NCBI GenBank assembly: GCA_003446775.1
Contig: DMCH01000132.1
Coordinates: 5,080 to 15,577, forward strand
DNA: 10,498 nt
Reading direction: 5' to 3'
From: Chloroflexota bacterium
Lineage (GTDB): Bacteria; Chloroflexota; Dormibacteria; Dormibacterales; Dormibacteraceae
Made by a program: the position numbers and the translations under genes. Below, one piece after another: positions 3,930 through 10,498 of this stretch. The notes below the pieces were generated by a model that worked only from the letters and a program-made list of their open reading frames with translations, was not told the origin of the DNA and ran no database searches. The stretch's first letter is position 1, and each line of letters starts with the position of its first letter.

Positions 3930-4418
3930 GTGGTTGCCGCCCCAGTCGACCAGGTGCGCACGCTGTACCGAACCCTGCTCGTCTTCGCCGCCGTTTCGCT
4001 TTTCATCCTCGTCGCCGGGCTCGTCGAGTTCGCCTACTTCGAGCCCCCCGGCCAGCACACCGGCCTGAAGGCCACGATCGTCGGCGTCTATCAGTACGAC
4101 CCGGATCACAAGACGACCGCCGGCCCCGACCGCAACTCCTTCCCCCGCACGTTTCAGTTCGCCGCCGTGGTCGACTGGTCGTCGCTGCCCAAGAACGTCG
4201 TTGTCGACGCGCGCTGGTACGACGGGTTCGGGAACGTCGTCGGCAGCGTCGGTCCCGGAACCCCGGACCAGCTAGCCGGCCAAACGATCGTCCCCGTCAA
4301 GGTCCCGCCGGGCTTCAGCCACAACCTTCCCGGCCATTACGTTTTCGTCGTCGAGCGTTATGAGGGCGGCGCGCCCGTCGAGGTGATCGGCCGGCGCGTG
4401 GTCCTGGTGGAGAGGTAG
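3930..4418 (+). CDS. Membrane-anchored extracytoplasmic protein, possible PrsW partner
   Basis: This encodes 162 residues: a short basic head, one hydrophobic anchor at about 15-37 (TLLVFAAVSLFILVAGLVEF), then a beta-rich soluble domain predicted outside the membrane. It includes ATIVGVYQYDPDH, TFQFAAVVDWSSLP, VVDARWYDGFGNVVG and GHYVFVVERYEGG, ending VIGRRVVLVER. The alternating strands suggest an Ig-like or beta-sandwich fold. I do not recognise a family. Its TAG stop shares one base with the GTG start of the PrsW-like protease (TAGTG), so the two are translationally coupled. A single-pass protein next to an intramembrane protease could be its substrate or regulator, but that is inference. 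The GTG start is supported by the -10 box eight bases upstream. Confidence 0.7.
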   Translation: MVAAPVDQVRTLYRTLLVFAAVSLFILVAGLVEFAYFEPPGQHTGLKATIVGVYQYDPDHKTTAGPDRNSFPRTFQFAAVVDWSSLPKNVVVDARWYDGFGNVVGSVGPGTPDQLAGQTIVPVKVPPGFSHNLPGHYVFVVERYEGGAPVEVIGRRVVLVER

Positions 4419-5794
4419 TGAGCGCGCTGACCACAGCTCGCCGCGCCAATCCTCGTGCGCGCCGGCCTGCACGCTATGCGATTGCGATCGCGATCGCCGT
4501 AGCGCTCAGCCTCGTGCTGGTCGCGAGCTCGATCCTGAACTACATCTATCTCGACACCGTCGCCGGGCGCACGTCGCTCTATGGACTGCTGGCCGTCGCC
4601 TTGATCGCGATGGGGACCTTCATCGGGGTGCGCGCCGCAGCCCGGGACCCAGCCGTGCGCCGCCGCGACTTCATCCGCGCTGCGGTGCTCCTCGGCCTAG
4701 CGGCTCTGTTCTGGTTGCTGCTGATCGACGTCTTCATATTCACCGACGCAGCCGGACCCCGGGTGGCGGCGGTGTGCGCCCTCGCCTGCCTGCCCACGAC
4801 CGCTTTCGGGCTGTGGGTCGTCCGCCGGATCGACCGCAATGAAAAAGAACCCTGGCGCCTCGTCCTGGTCGCGGCCGCGTGGGGCGCGGTCGTGGCGACG
4901 AGCCTCGTCATCTGGGCCGAGAGCCTCTGGCAGGACATCGCCATCCGCACGCTCGTCCCCGGGCCTGGCTTCGACGTCTCGACCGCGTTTTCCGCGGGCA
5001 TCCTGGAAGAGCTGGCCAAGGGCTCCGCGGTGGTGCTGCTTTTCCTGGTCATGCGCAACGAGTTCGACGACGTGGTCGACGGGATCGTGTACGGAGCCGC
5101 GGTCGGGCTCGGCTTCAACTTCATGGAGTCGGTGGCGTACATGACCAACCTCTACGCGATCTTCGCGCCCGACGGCGTGGGCGGATATGCGGCCGGCTTC
5201 CAGTGGTACGCGCGACAGGTGCTCGGCCTGTTTTTCGGCCACGCCACCTACACGGCGTTCGTGGGCGCCGGAGTCGGCATCGCACGCCAGCTGCCGACCA
5301 CGCGCAAGAAGCTCATCGCGATCGCGGCCGGATTCATCGTCGCCATCGCCGCGCATTTCTCATGGGATGCCTGGATAAATCTCTTCCCGATCGTCCAGAA
5401 CAATTTCTTGATCCTGGAGATCCACCTCCGCACCCTCATCATGACCGGCCCGTTCACCGCCGCAGTGATCGCCCTTCTGCTGCTCGGCTTGCACATCGAG
5501 AGCCAGGCACTCGCGGATCAGTTCCGCAAGGAAGCCGCGCTTGGCAGCGGCGCCATCATGCCTGATGAGGTGCCAATCCTCATGAGCCCGTGGCGGCGCT
5601 TTCGACAGCGGCTGCGCGCGCTGGGGCGCGGTGGCCTGCGTGCATACGTCCGCCTCGCACGGCTCCAAACCGCGCAGGTCGACCTCGCCATGGAGCGGTG
5701 GCACCGTGAGCGCCAGGAAGTCGATACCCCGCTCGAGGCCGAGCAGGAGTTGCGGAGCCAGGTGATCTCGCTGCGAAAGCAGCTCGCCGCCTAG
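4418..5794 (+). CDS. PrsW-family intramembrane metalloprotease
   Basis: This is a 458-residue polytopic protein. PrsW proteases cleave membrane-bound substrates such as anti-sigma factors (site-1 cleavage of RsiW in Bacillus). The family motifs are in order: SAGILEELAKG with Glu197-Glu198 (EExxK), GFNFMESVAY with Glu237, FGHATYTAFVG with His275, and AHFSWDAW with His313 and Asp317. Together these are the likely metal-binding and catalytic residues. At least eight hydrophobic spans lie between about 19 and 360. The last 95 residues form a long charged tail (about 362-458) rich in Arg and Glu that could be a cytoplasmic helix or coiled coil, an extension beyond the usual core. The start GTG overlaps the upstream stop by one base. 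The stop lies one base from the stop of the convergent redox operon. Confidence 0.88.
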   Translation: MSALTTARRANPRARRPARYAIAIAIAVALSLVLVASSILNYIYLDTVAGRTSLYGLLAVALIAMGTFIGVRAAARDPAVRRRDFIRAAVLLGLAALFWLLLIDVFIFTDAAGPRVAAVCALACLPTTAFGLWVVRRIDRNEKEPWRLVLVAAAWGAVVATSLVIWAESLWQDIAIRTLVPGPGFDVSTAFSAGILEELAKGSAVVLLFLVMRNEFDDVVDGIVYGAAVGLGFNFMESVAYMTNLYAIFAPDGVGGYAAGFQWYARQVLGLFFGHATYTAFVGAGVGIARQLPTTRKKLIAIAAGFIVAIAAHFSWDAWINLFPIVQNNFLILEIHLRTLIMTGPFTAAVIALLLLGLHIESQALADQFRKEAALGSGAIMPDEVPILMSPWRRFRQRLRALGRGGLRAYVRLARLQTAQVDLAMERWHRERQEVDTPLEAEQELRSQVISLRKQLAA

Positions 5795-5795
5795 C

Positions 5796-6338
5796 TCACC
5801 TCGAGGCGGGCAACCGGCCCCAGAACGCGCGGGCGAACGCGAGCACGAGGAGCATGGCGCCGGCCGACCACGTGATCGCCGAAACGAGCGGATCGCTGAA
5901 ATCGGTGCCGCTGAGAACGGCGTGGAAGAAGGTGAGGGCGAAGGCGACGTATGCGAGTCGATGCACCCACTTCCAGAGCTCGACTGACATTCGCCGCTTG
6001 AGATAAGCGGTGACAGTGACGACCAGCAGCACATCCACGGCCAGCGTGCCGAGCCCGATGCCGAGGGTCCCGTAAGTGGAGTGAAAGGGCAGCACGAGAT
6101 CGATGAGCGCTATGCGAGAGGTCCGATCGAGCACCAGCGCGGCGAGATGCACAACCGCGAGCGGTATCCACAGCACCGTCGTGTATTCGTGCAGCGAGCG
6201 CAGCGCCCGATTGCTGCCGAGCCAGTCGAGGACCGCAGTGCGCAGCGCGATGCCGGTCACCAGGGCCACCGCGAGGGCTGCATAGGAGCCGAGGCCGGCC
6301 GCCCGCGCGAGCACCCAGAAGAGCTGATCGATCGTCAT
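5796..6338 (-). CDS. Ferric-reductase-like di-haem membrane protein (MsrQ/FRE type)
   Basis: This encodes 180 residues with about five to six membrane helices of the ferric-reductase-like transmembrane family. Two histidine pairs suit two b-type haems: His50 (SLHEYTT) and His64 (AVVHLAA) in one helix, His126 (WKWVHRLAY) and His139 (TFFHAVL) in another. The spacings of 14 and 13 are typical. No NAD- or FAD-binding domain follows, so electrons must come from quinol or another protein, as in MsrQ. ATG 6338 is chosen because it shares one base with the apbE stop (TGATG). A GTG at 6350 would add four residues. It is last in the operon. With ApbE beside it, the likely job is moving electrons across the membrane to a flavinylated protein. 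Confidence 0.82.
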   Translation of the reverse strand: MTIDQLFWVLARAAGLGSYAALAVALVTGIALRTAVLDWLGSNRALRSLHEYTTVLWIPLAVVHLAALVLDRTSRIALIDLVLPFHSTYGTLGIGLGTLAVDVLLVVTVTAYLKRRMSVELWKWVHRLAYVAFALTFFHAVLSGTDFSDPLVSAITWSAGAMLLVLAFARAFWGRLPASR

Positions 6339-7156
6339 CAGCTCAACCACCAGGCCTGCGCGTGAGCCGCGCAGTACGCCGTGGCCAGTCCGGGACCGAG
6401 AAGGAGGGCGGTCTTGGCAACGACCTCAGCATCGCAACCCGTGGCCGCCACCACCGACACCTCTTCCAACCCGCTTTGGGAAGGGAGCCCTGTGCGCGGA
6501 TCGATCAGGTGGTGCAGATCGCCCCACCTTCGCCGCCGCACGCTGCTGGTGGCGGCGCCCTGGTCGCGAAGCAGCACGGTGACGCCGGCGAATCCGACCG
6601 GCCAGCCGTCGCCATTCGGTCCCGGGCCGGCCGCGCTCAGGTCACCGCCAAGGTTCGCGAGCGCGTTGCGTCCCAGTCGGGTGGCCAGGCGGTCGGCCAT
6701 CCAGCCCTTGGCGATGCCACCGAGATCGACGCCGCAGCCGAGCTCCAGCCGCGCACGTCCCGGCCGCACGGAGAGCACTTCTGTGAGCGGCGGCGCAGGC
6801 CGCGCGTCCTCGAGCCTCGCTGTCGACGCACCCGCCGCCAGGGAGCGCGTGTAGCCGATCGCGAGCATCGAAGGCAGCACCGCCGCATTGACGAGACCGG
6901 CGCTGAGCTCATATGCGCGCAGCGCTTCACGAAGCAGGAATTCCGTCTCGGCGCTGACGTCCACCCATTCGCCCTGCGCGCCGTTGAGCAGCGCCAGCTC
7001 GCTGCGGTCCGAGAAGCGCGTGATGCGCGCGCCCAGCTCGCGCACCCAGAACTCTCCCTGTAAAAGCTGCGAACGGGTCACACCCAGGCTGAACAGGCTG
7101 CAGCTCGTTCCAAGCGCTTCGAAATGGTGGGCTTCGACGGCGGAGCTATGACGCAT
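6338..7156 (-). CDS. apbE: ApbE-family FAD:protein FMN transferase
   Basis: ApbE covalently attaches FMN from FAD to a Thr in a D-x-x-S/T-G-A-T-like motif of redox proteins. This 272-residue copy shows the family motifs in order: FEALGTSCSLF (12-22), ARITRFSDRSELALLN (43-58), VDLGGIAKGWMAD (143-155, FAD/FMN-binding), NLGGDL (168-173), HLIDPRTGLP (216-225) and DAEVVAKTALLLG (242-254, Mg-binding Asp242 and Thr249). It is shorter than many family members (about 300-350). It has no signal peptide or lipobox, so it may act before export or be exported without a classical signal. It overlaps the 72-aa gene upstream by 11 bp and the reductase downstream by 1 bp, so all three are tightly coupled. Confidence 0.9.
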   Translation of the reverse strand: MRHSSAVEAHHFEALGTSCSLFSLGVTRSQLLQGEFWVRELGARITRFSDRSELALLNGAQGEWVDVSAETEFLLREALRAYELSAGLVNAAVLPSMLAIGYTRSLAAGASTARLEDARPAPPLTEVLSVRPGRARLELGCGVDLGGIAKGWMADRLATRLGRNALANLGGDLSAAGPGPNGDGWPVGFAGVTVLLRDQGAATSSVRRRRWGDLHHLIDPRTGLPSQSGLEEVSVVAATGCDAEVVAKTALLLGPGLATAYCAAHAQAWWLS

Positions 7157-7364
7157 ACGTAGATGTCACCGGCTGGACGTCGCTCTGCCTGACGCCCGGC
7201 GTGATCGTGACCCCGCCGACCTGCCCTCCCTGCTGTGACGCGAGCACCGTGGGCTGGAGGGGCGCGGACGGATTTTTGAGATGTGCGGTCACGTAAACCG
7301 CTGAAGCCAGGGTCGCGCCCAACGTGAGCGCCGTTGCCCCCAGCTTCAGCAGGACCGGGCGCAT
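7146..7364 (-). CDS. 72-aa exported or membrane-anchored peptide
   Basis: An N-terminal hydrophobic stretch (about 5-26, LLKLGATALTLGATLASAVY) after MRP is followed by a polar, Gln/Gly/Thr-rich tail of some 45 residues ending DVQPVTSTYAS. It may stay anchored or be cleaved near ASA. There are no cysteines, so it is not a lipoprotein. The position just before apbE is where many flavinylation loci encode the FMN-binding substrate. The N-terminus resembles that of such proteins, but no FMN-binding domain or S/T-G-A-T site is present outside the hydrophobic segment. It may be a truncated substrate gene or a small partner. It starts 7 bp after the DUF1501 stop and overlaps apbE by 11 bp. No clear ribosome site is visible, so translation is probably coupled. 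Confidence 0.65.
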   Translation of the reverse strand: MRPVLLKLGATALTLGATLASAVYVTAHLKNPSAPLQPTVLASQQGGQVGGVTITPGVRQSDVQPVTSTYAS

Positions 7365-7371
7365 TTGAAAG

Positions 7372-8670
7372 CTACAGAACTGCGACGGGGGCTTTCAGGA
7401 ACGGAATGCGATCGAAGGACGCGCCGAGGATCTCGTTCGAGTCCGCCCCGAGGTGTCCGCCCAGGATCTCCTGGTACACCGAGCGAAAGTCGACCGCGAA
7501 CTTGAGGTTGCCGGTCGAGTCGAGGCTGGTCAGGCTCGGCTCGGAGCCGTAGAGGCCGCCCTGCACCGGGTCGCCGATGAGCAGCAGCGGCGCCGCCGCC
7601 CCGTGGTCGGTGCCACCGCTCGCGTTCTCCTTGGGCCGCCGGCCGAACTCCGACCAGGTCGCGATCAGCACCTTGTCGGCTTTTCCGTGCGCGGCCAGGT
7701 CCTTGTAGAACGCGCTCACCGCCGAGTCCAAATATCCCATCAGGTCGTCGTGGCGGTTGAGCTCGGTGTAGTGCGTGTCGAAACCGCCAAGCGTCACGTG
7801 CAGCAGCTTGACGCCGGTGCCGGTGACGATGAGCTCCGCGGCCAGCTGCAGGGCGGCCGCGAGCTGGTTCTTGGACGAATAGACGAGCTGGACCTTGTCC
7901 GTGTAGTCGGCCATCGGCTGATAGCTGGCCGATGACGTGCGCAGGGTGGCGATGGTGTCGTTGGCGGTCGCGATCGCCGTGTCGAAGAGAGCGCCGTAGA
8001 TGCCGGGCGTGCCCTTGTACAGCGCGCCCACCGCCGCCTCGACCTCCGACCCGCCGGTGAACCCGAACGTCTTCTGGTTCTGGATCACCGTCATCGTCGC
8101 CTGCAGGTCGCGCAGCGCGCCGGGCACGTCGGTGGTCCCGCAGGCGCAGCCCGTCAGTGGGTGGCCGTTGGAGTCATAGGCCTTGGCGAGGGTGCGGCCG
8201 AGCCAGCCGTCGACCTGGCGGCGCGTAGGATCGCCGGTCTCCCAGATGCGGATCGACTCGAAGTGCGAGAAGGTCGGGTTGGGGTAGCCGACGCCCTGCA
8301 CCATGGCGACCTTGCCCTGGTCCCACAGGCTCTTGATCCCGCCCAGGTTGTGGTTGAGGCCGAAATCCTTGGTCAGGGGCAGCGCCTGCGACACCATCGG
8401 GCCGGCCAGCTTGGGTCGGAGATCGTGCAGCGTCGGGTCCGTGAGCGGTACCAGCGTGCGCAGGCCGTCGTTGCCGCCCGCGAGCTGGATCATCACCAGC
8501 ACGTTGTCGTTGGCCATGCCGTTCTGCTTGGCCGCGAAGACCGCGCGCGCGAAGGCATCGGGGACGGCGGCGTAGCCGGCGGCCAACCCGGCCGCCCCGG
8601 CGCCGAACACGAGGCCGGCCCTCAGGAAGTCGCGACGCTTGAGCTGGTTGATTCCGATCTCTTTGTTCAT
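7372..8670 (-). CDS. DUF1501 family Tat-exported protein
   Basis: This is a 432-residue protein with a twin-arginine signal (LKRRDFLRAG at about 10-19, Arg12-Arg13, then a Gly/Ala-rich hydrophobic segment). DUF1501 (COG4102) proteins have an alkaline-phosphatase/sulfatase-like fold, and their substrates are mostly unknown. Family landmarks visible: IQLAGGNDGLRTLVPL (about 61-76), GYPNPTFSHFESIRIWETGD (128-147), LLHVTLGGFDTHYTEL (289-304), TWSEFGRRPKEN (338-349) and GGTDHGAAAPLLLIG (352-366). These His/Asp-rich motifs resemble metal-site positions. The ATG at 8670 is chosen since it begins the Tat signal and follows TAGGTG at a usable distance. The longer frame to 8724 overlaps the DUF1800 stop. 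Eleven bases separate the two genes, the usual pairing of these families. Confidence 0.92.
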   Translation of the reverse strand: MNKEIGINQLKRRDFLRAGLVFGAGAAGLAAGYAAVPDAFARAVFAAKQNGMANDNVLVMIQLAGGNDGLRTLVPLTDPTLHDLRPKLAGPMVSQALPLTKDFGLNHNLGGIKSLWDQGKVAMVQGVGYPNPTFSHFESIRIWETGDPTRRQVDGWLGRTLAKAYDSNGHPLTGCACGTTDVPGALRDLQATMTVIQNQKTFGFTGGSEVEAAVGALYKGTPGIYGALFDTAIATANDTIATLRTSSASYQPMADYTDKVQLVYSSKNQLAAALQLAAELIVTGTGVKLLHVTLGGFDTHYTELNRHDDLMGYLDSAVSAFYKDLAAHGKADKVLIATWSEFGRRPKENASGGTDHGAAAPLLLIGDPVQGGLYGSEPSLTSLDSTGNLKFAVDFRSVYQEILGGHLGADSNEILGASFDRIPFLKAPVAVL

Positions 8671-8681
8671 GTCACATGCAC

Positions 8682-10151
8682 CTACTTGAGCTGAAATTCC
8701 GGAGACGCCAGGGTGACGAACCATCGCGTCCGCTCATCGGGCGCCTGGTTCAAGAGATTTGCGGTCTGAGGGCCGACCACTCCGTCGAGATGCGTTCGGG
8801 CCGCGTCAGTCGCAGAGGGGAGCGAACCCTTCGTCTGAGCGAGGGCGAGGGTGACGAAGTTGACCCGCTCGACGACCGTGTTGGAAGAGACCCACGCCGC
8901 GTTGTTGGGCCACCCGTTGACGTCGGGCGGATCGAACAGGCTCTGACCCATTCCCGAACCGGCCGCGACTATGAGCTTCGAGAGACTGGTCGCGCCCAGT
9001 GCCCGCGCCCCGTGCACCATGAACTCCGCCGGCGACTTCAACAACGCGCGATAGCTCGCGTCGGCAGTGAACTCCGGGCTCGTGAAGACCGCGCGCATGA
9101 GCGTCTTCATGTCGTACCGGCTGCGCCGAAACGTGTCGCCGAGCCCGGCGACGTATGAAGGCGATGGCTGGCTCGTGACGAAATGCTGGGCGACCTTCGC
9201 GGCGATGAAGGGCGCGGTCGCCTTCTGCGCGAGGATGGCGTCGAGGACGCCCTGGGTGTCGAGCGGACCCGTGTGGCCGAGGTACGTGACCGTTCCCTTG
9301 TACGCACGTCTCGGGTTGAAGATCCCCGACCGCTGGGCGTTGTAGACCGGGAGCTTCTGGGTGACCATCTTGGCCTTGTCGACCGTGACCGTCGCGATCG
9401 AGTCGGGCGGTGGCTGCTGCCAGCCGGCCAGGGCCTTGGCGCTCTGGCGAACGTCCTCTTCGCTGTAGTTGCCGGCGCCCATCGTGAAGAGCTCCATCAG
9501 CTCGCGCGAATAGTTCTCGTTCGGGCTCTGTCCGGTCGAGGTCGCCAGGTCGAGGTAGCGGAGCATCGCCGGGTCGGTCGTGACCTGCATGAGCATCGAC
9601 CTGACGTCGGTCATGCCCATCCGCCGCCACGTGAGGTTCTGCCAGTACATGAACGTGTTGTTGGCGGTCTTGCGGTAGTCGCTGGTGAAATGCCCGTGCC
9701 AGAAGAGGGTCATGCGCTCAGCGAACGGCGTGGGCGTGGTGAGCATGTGGCCGACCCACCACTGCTGGATCTCGGGAACGCCGAATCTGCCGCCAGGCGT
9801 GGCGGCCGCGGCCAACACCGGCGGTTCGGCGGGCTTGGTCTCGAGCAGCCGGTCGACCGTCTTGCTGTATCCGTCCGACAGGGCGGCGTCGAGCTGAGCC
9901 CGGGTGTAGCCGAAGCTGGTTCGCCGCAGCAGCTGCATCACGCGTGCCGACTCTCGGCCCAGCGGCGAGACCCAGTCCATGCCGTTGGCGGCGCTGGTAT
10001 GGGAAAGGTTCTGGATCGTCCCACCCAGAAGGCGGACGGCGCCCACGCCGACGCCGGTTGCGACGGCGGCTGCCAGGGCCTGGCGGCGGGTGATTCCTTT
10101 GCGGACGGGAGATGCGGCGTCAGCGACTGGTTCGGGAGCCCTCAGTGCCAT
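8682..10151 (-). CDS. DUF1800 family Tat-exported protein
   Basis: This is a 489-residue protein with a Tat-type signal (KGITRRQALAAAVATG, Arg22-Arg23). DUF1800 (COG5267) proteins are exported and of unknown biochemical role. They are almost always encoded beside DUF1501 in GC-rich soil bacteria and planctomycetes. Motifs visible: VMQLLRRTSFGYT (about 72-84), MTLFWHGHFTSD (147-158), NENYSRELMELFTMG (211-225), SAKALAGW (237-244), FDPPDVNGWPNNAAW (406-420) and the usual C-terminus LASPEFQLK. The ATG at 10151 is preferred because it gives a normal n-region. A TTG at 10226 would add 25 unlikely residues. It is the first gene of the five-gene minus-strand operon, and its promoter must lie in the 83-bp gap to 10235, where I could not pick a clear -10. 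Confidence 0.92.
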   Translation of the reverse strand: MALRAPEPVADAASPVRKGITRRQALAAAVATGVGVGAVRLLGGTIQNLSHTSAANGMDWVSPLGRESARVMQLLRRTSFGYTRAQLDAALSDGYSKTVDRLLETKPAEPPVLAAAATPGGRFGVPEIQQWWVGHMLTTPTPFAERMTLFWHGHFTSDYRKTANNTFMYWQNLTWRRMGMTDVRSMLMQVTTDPAMLRYLDLATSTGQSPNENYSRELMELFTMGAGNYSEEDVRQSAKALAGWQQPPPDSIATVTVDKAKMVTQKLPVYNAQRSGIFNPRRAYKGTVTYLGHTGPLDTQGVLDAILAQKATAPFIAAKVAQHFVTSQPSPSYVAGLGDTFRRSRYDMKTLMRAVFTSPEFTADASYRALLKSPAEFMVHGARALGATSLSKLIVAAGSGMGQSLFDPPDVNGWPNNAAWVSSNTVVERVNFVTLALAQTKGSLPSATDAARTHLDGVVGPQTANLLNQAPDERTRWFVTLASPEFQLK

Positions 10152-10234
10152 GGCCCAATTCAATCCTGGTCGGGCCGGTCTGGCATCAGCCAGATGTGAA
10201 GAATTCGTAAGCACTGAACGCCCCAAGACACCAA
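10152..10234. promoter_or_regulatory. Divergent intergenic region
   Basis: This short gap lies between the minus-strand operon start and the plus-strand ORF at 10235, and must hold the operon promoter if the operon starts at DUF1800. No convincing -35/-10 pair is evident on either strand. On the minus strand AGGATT lies upstream of the ATG at a loose ribosome-site distance. Confidence 0.3.
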
Positions 10235-10477
10235 ATGGACAAGGAAGCCGCCAACGCAGCTCGATGCGAAGACCGTCCGGGCACGTATGAGGCCTGGTAC
10301 CTGACCGTCTCCGACCCCGCCTCGCGGCGCGGCTTCTGGCTCCGCTACACGACGCTGAATCCTGCGTCGGGCGCCTACCCGTTCCTCGCCAACTTCGTGG
10401 TCGACGGCGCCATCGTCCTCATCACCTACTGGTTCTATCGGGCGGCAAAGTCGGAGCTGGCTTTTCCCGCCCAATAA
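10235..10477 (+). CDS. Short ORF: lipocalin-like head joined to a hydrophobic tail
   Basis: Eighty residues. Residues 14-44 (RPGTYEAWYLTVSDPASRRG then FWLRYTTLNPA) resemble the start of a large lipocalin-like/CrtC-like beta-barrel family, in which a Tyr-Glu-x-Trp-Tyr strand precedes R-G-F-W-x-R-Y. Those proteins are normally several hundred residues long. Here the barrel stops after the first strands. The frame instead continues into a membrane-like segment (FLANFVVDGAIVLITYWFYRAAK, about 50-72) and ends at TAA 10475-10477. Coding character is kept across the join. It may be a fusion or remnant formed by an internal deletion. No clear ribosome site precedes the ATG. Confidence 0.5.
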   Translation: MDKEAANAARCEDRPGTYEAWYLTVSDPASRRGFWLRYTTLNPASGAYPFLANFVVDGAIVLITYWFYRAAKSELAFPAQ

Positions 10478-10498
10478 CTAGCAACTGCTAGGATTTCC

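Noticed and set aside
3612..4109. Longer 165-aa version of the 93-aa minus gene
   Set aside because: The extra 72 residues lie over the divergent anchored-protein gene and read as acidic low complexity. The ATG at 3893 with its own -10 box is preferred.
4697..5356. 219-aa minus ORF antisense to the PrsW-like gene
   Set aside because: Rich in His/Arg/Asp/Glu, as expected of the complement of a GC-rich membrane protein gene; no family features.
9183..10199. 338-aa plus ORF antisense to DUF1800
   Set aside because: Long only because of high GC. Arg/Gly/Val/His-rich without motifs, while the opposite strand holds all DUF1800 motifs.
10478..10491. Hairpin CTAGC-AACT-GCTAG after the last ORF as a terminator
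   Set aside because: A five-bp AT-containing stem with no following T-run, cut by the window end; too weak to call.
1..10498. CRISPR array, rRNA or a classical transposon
   Set aside because: No regularly spaced short repeats, no rRNA-like conserved stretches and no transposase motifs in any frame examined. The repeats present are the tRNA-linked pairs described.

Overview
The window is high-GC bacterial DNA. No ribosomal or other strong phylogenetic marker is present. A paired Tat-exported DUF1800/DUF1501 gene set, many GTG starts and promoters of leaderless type suggest an actinobacterial, Chloroflexota or Dormibacterota-like soil lineage. That placement is an inference and uncertain.

Left end (1-2384): the last codons of an AAA-ATPase-like gene are followed by an intact tRNA-Leu(CAG) at 190-275. 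The 58 bp from its anticodon loop to 3 bp past the CCA recur perfectly at 2327-2384, without the 5' half of the tRNA. The 2.1 kb between the copies looks like a small element inserted in the tRNA gene. It carries a three-helix membrane protein, a HicA/HicB toxin-antitoxin pair and a frameshifted beta-rich protein gene, but no recognisable integrase.

Second module (2327 to about 2985): downstream of both tRNA copies the sequences stay alignable without gaps for 62 bp (48/62 identical). A second diverged repeat lies near the right end of each segment (about 2239-2268 and 2955-2983). This suggests two related, integrase-less elements stacked at one tRNA gene. The second carries one 134-aa protein of unknown function.

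Middle (3048-5794): a DUF3267-type membrane zinc peptidase (+), a convergent 93-aa protein (-), and, divergent from it, a two-gene unit (+). That unit consists of a membrane-anchored 162-aa protein translationally coupled to a PrsW-family intramembrane protease. Four starts in the window (1189, 3048, 3893 minus, 3930) have a TANNNT -10 box 6-9 nt before the start codon and no clear ribosome binding site, which is the layout of leaderless mRNAs.

Right part (5796-10151, all minus): a tight five-gene operon, in transcription order DUF1800, DUF1501, a 72-aa exported or anchored peptide, ApbE flavin transferase, and a ferric-reductase-like di-haem membrane protein. It suggests an extracytoplasmic flavin/haem redox function linked to two Tat-exported proteins, but the usual FMN-binding substrate domain of ApbE is absent here. 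The window ends with a short plus-strand ORF that looks like the head of a lipocalin-like protein joined to an unrelated hydrophobic tail.
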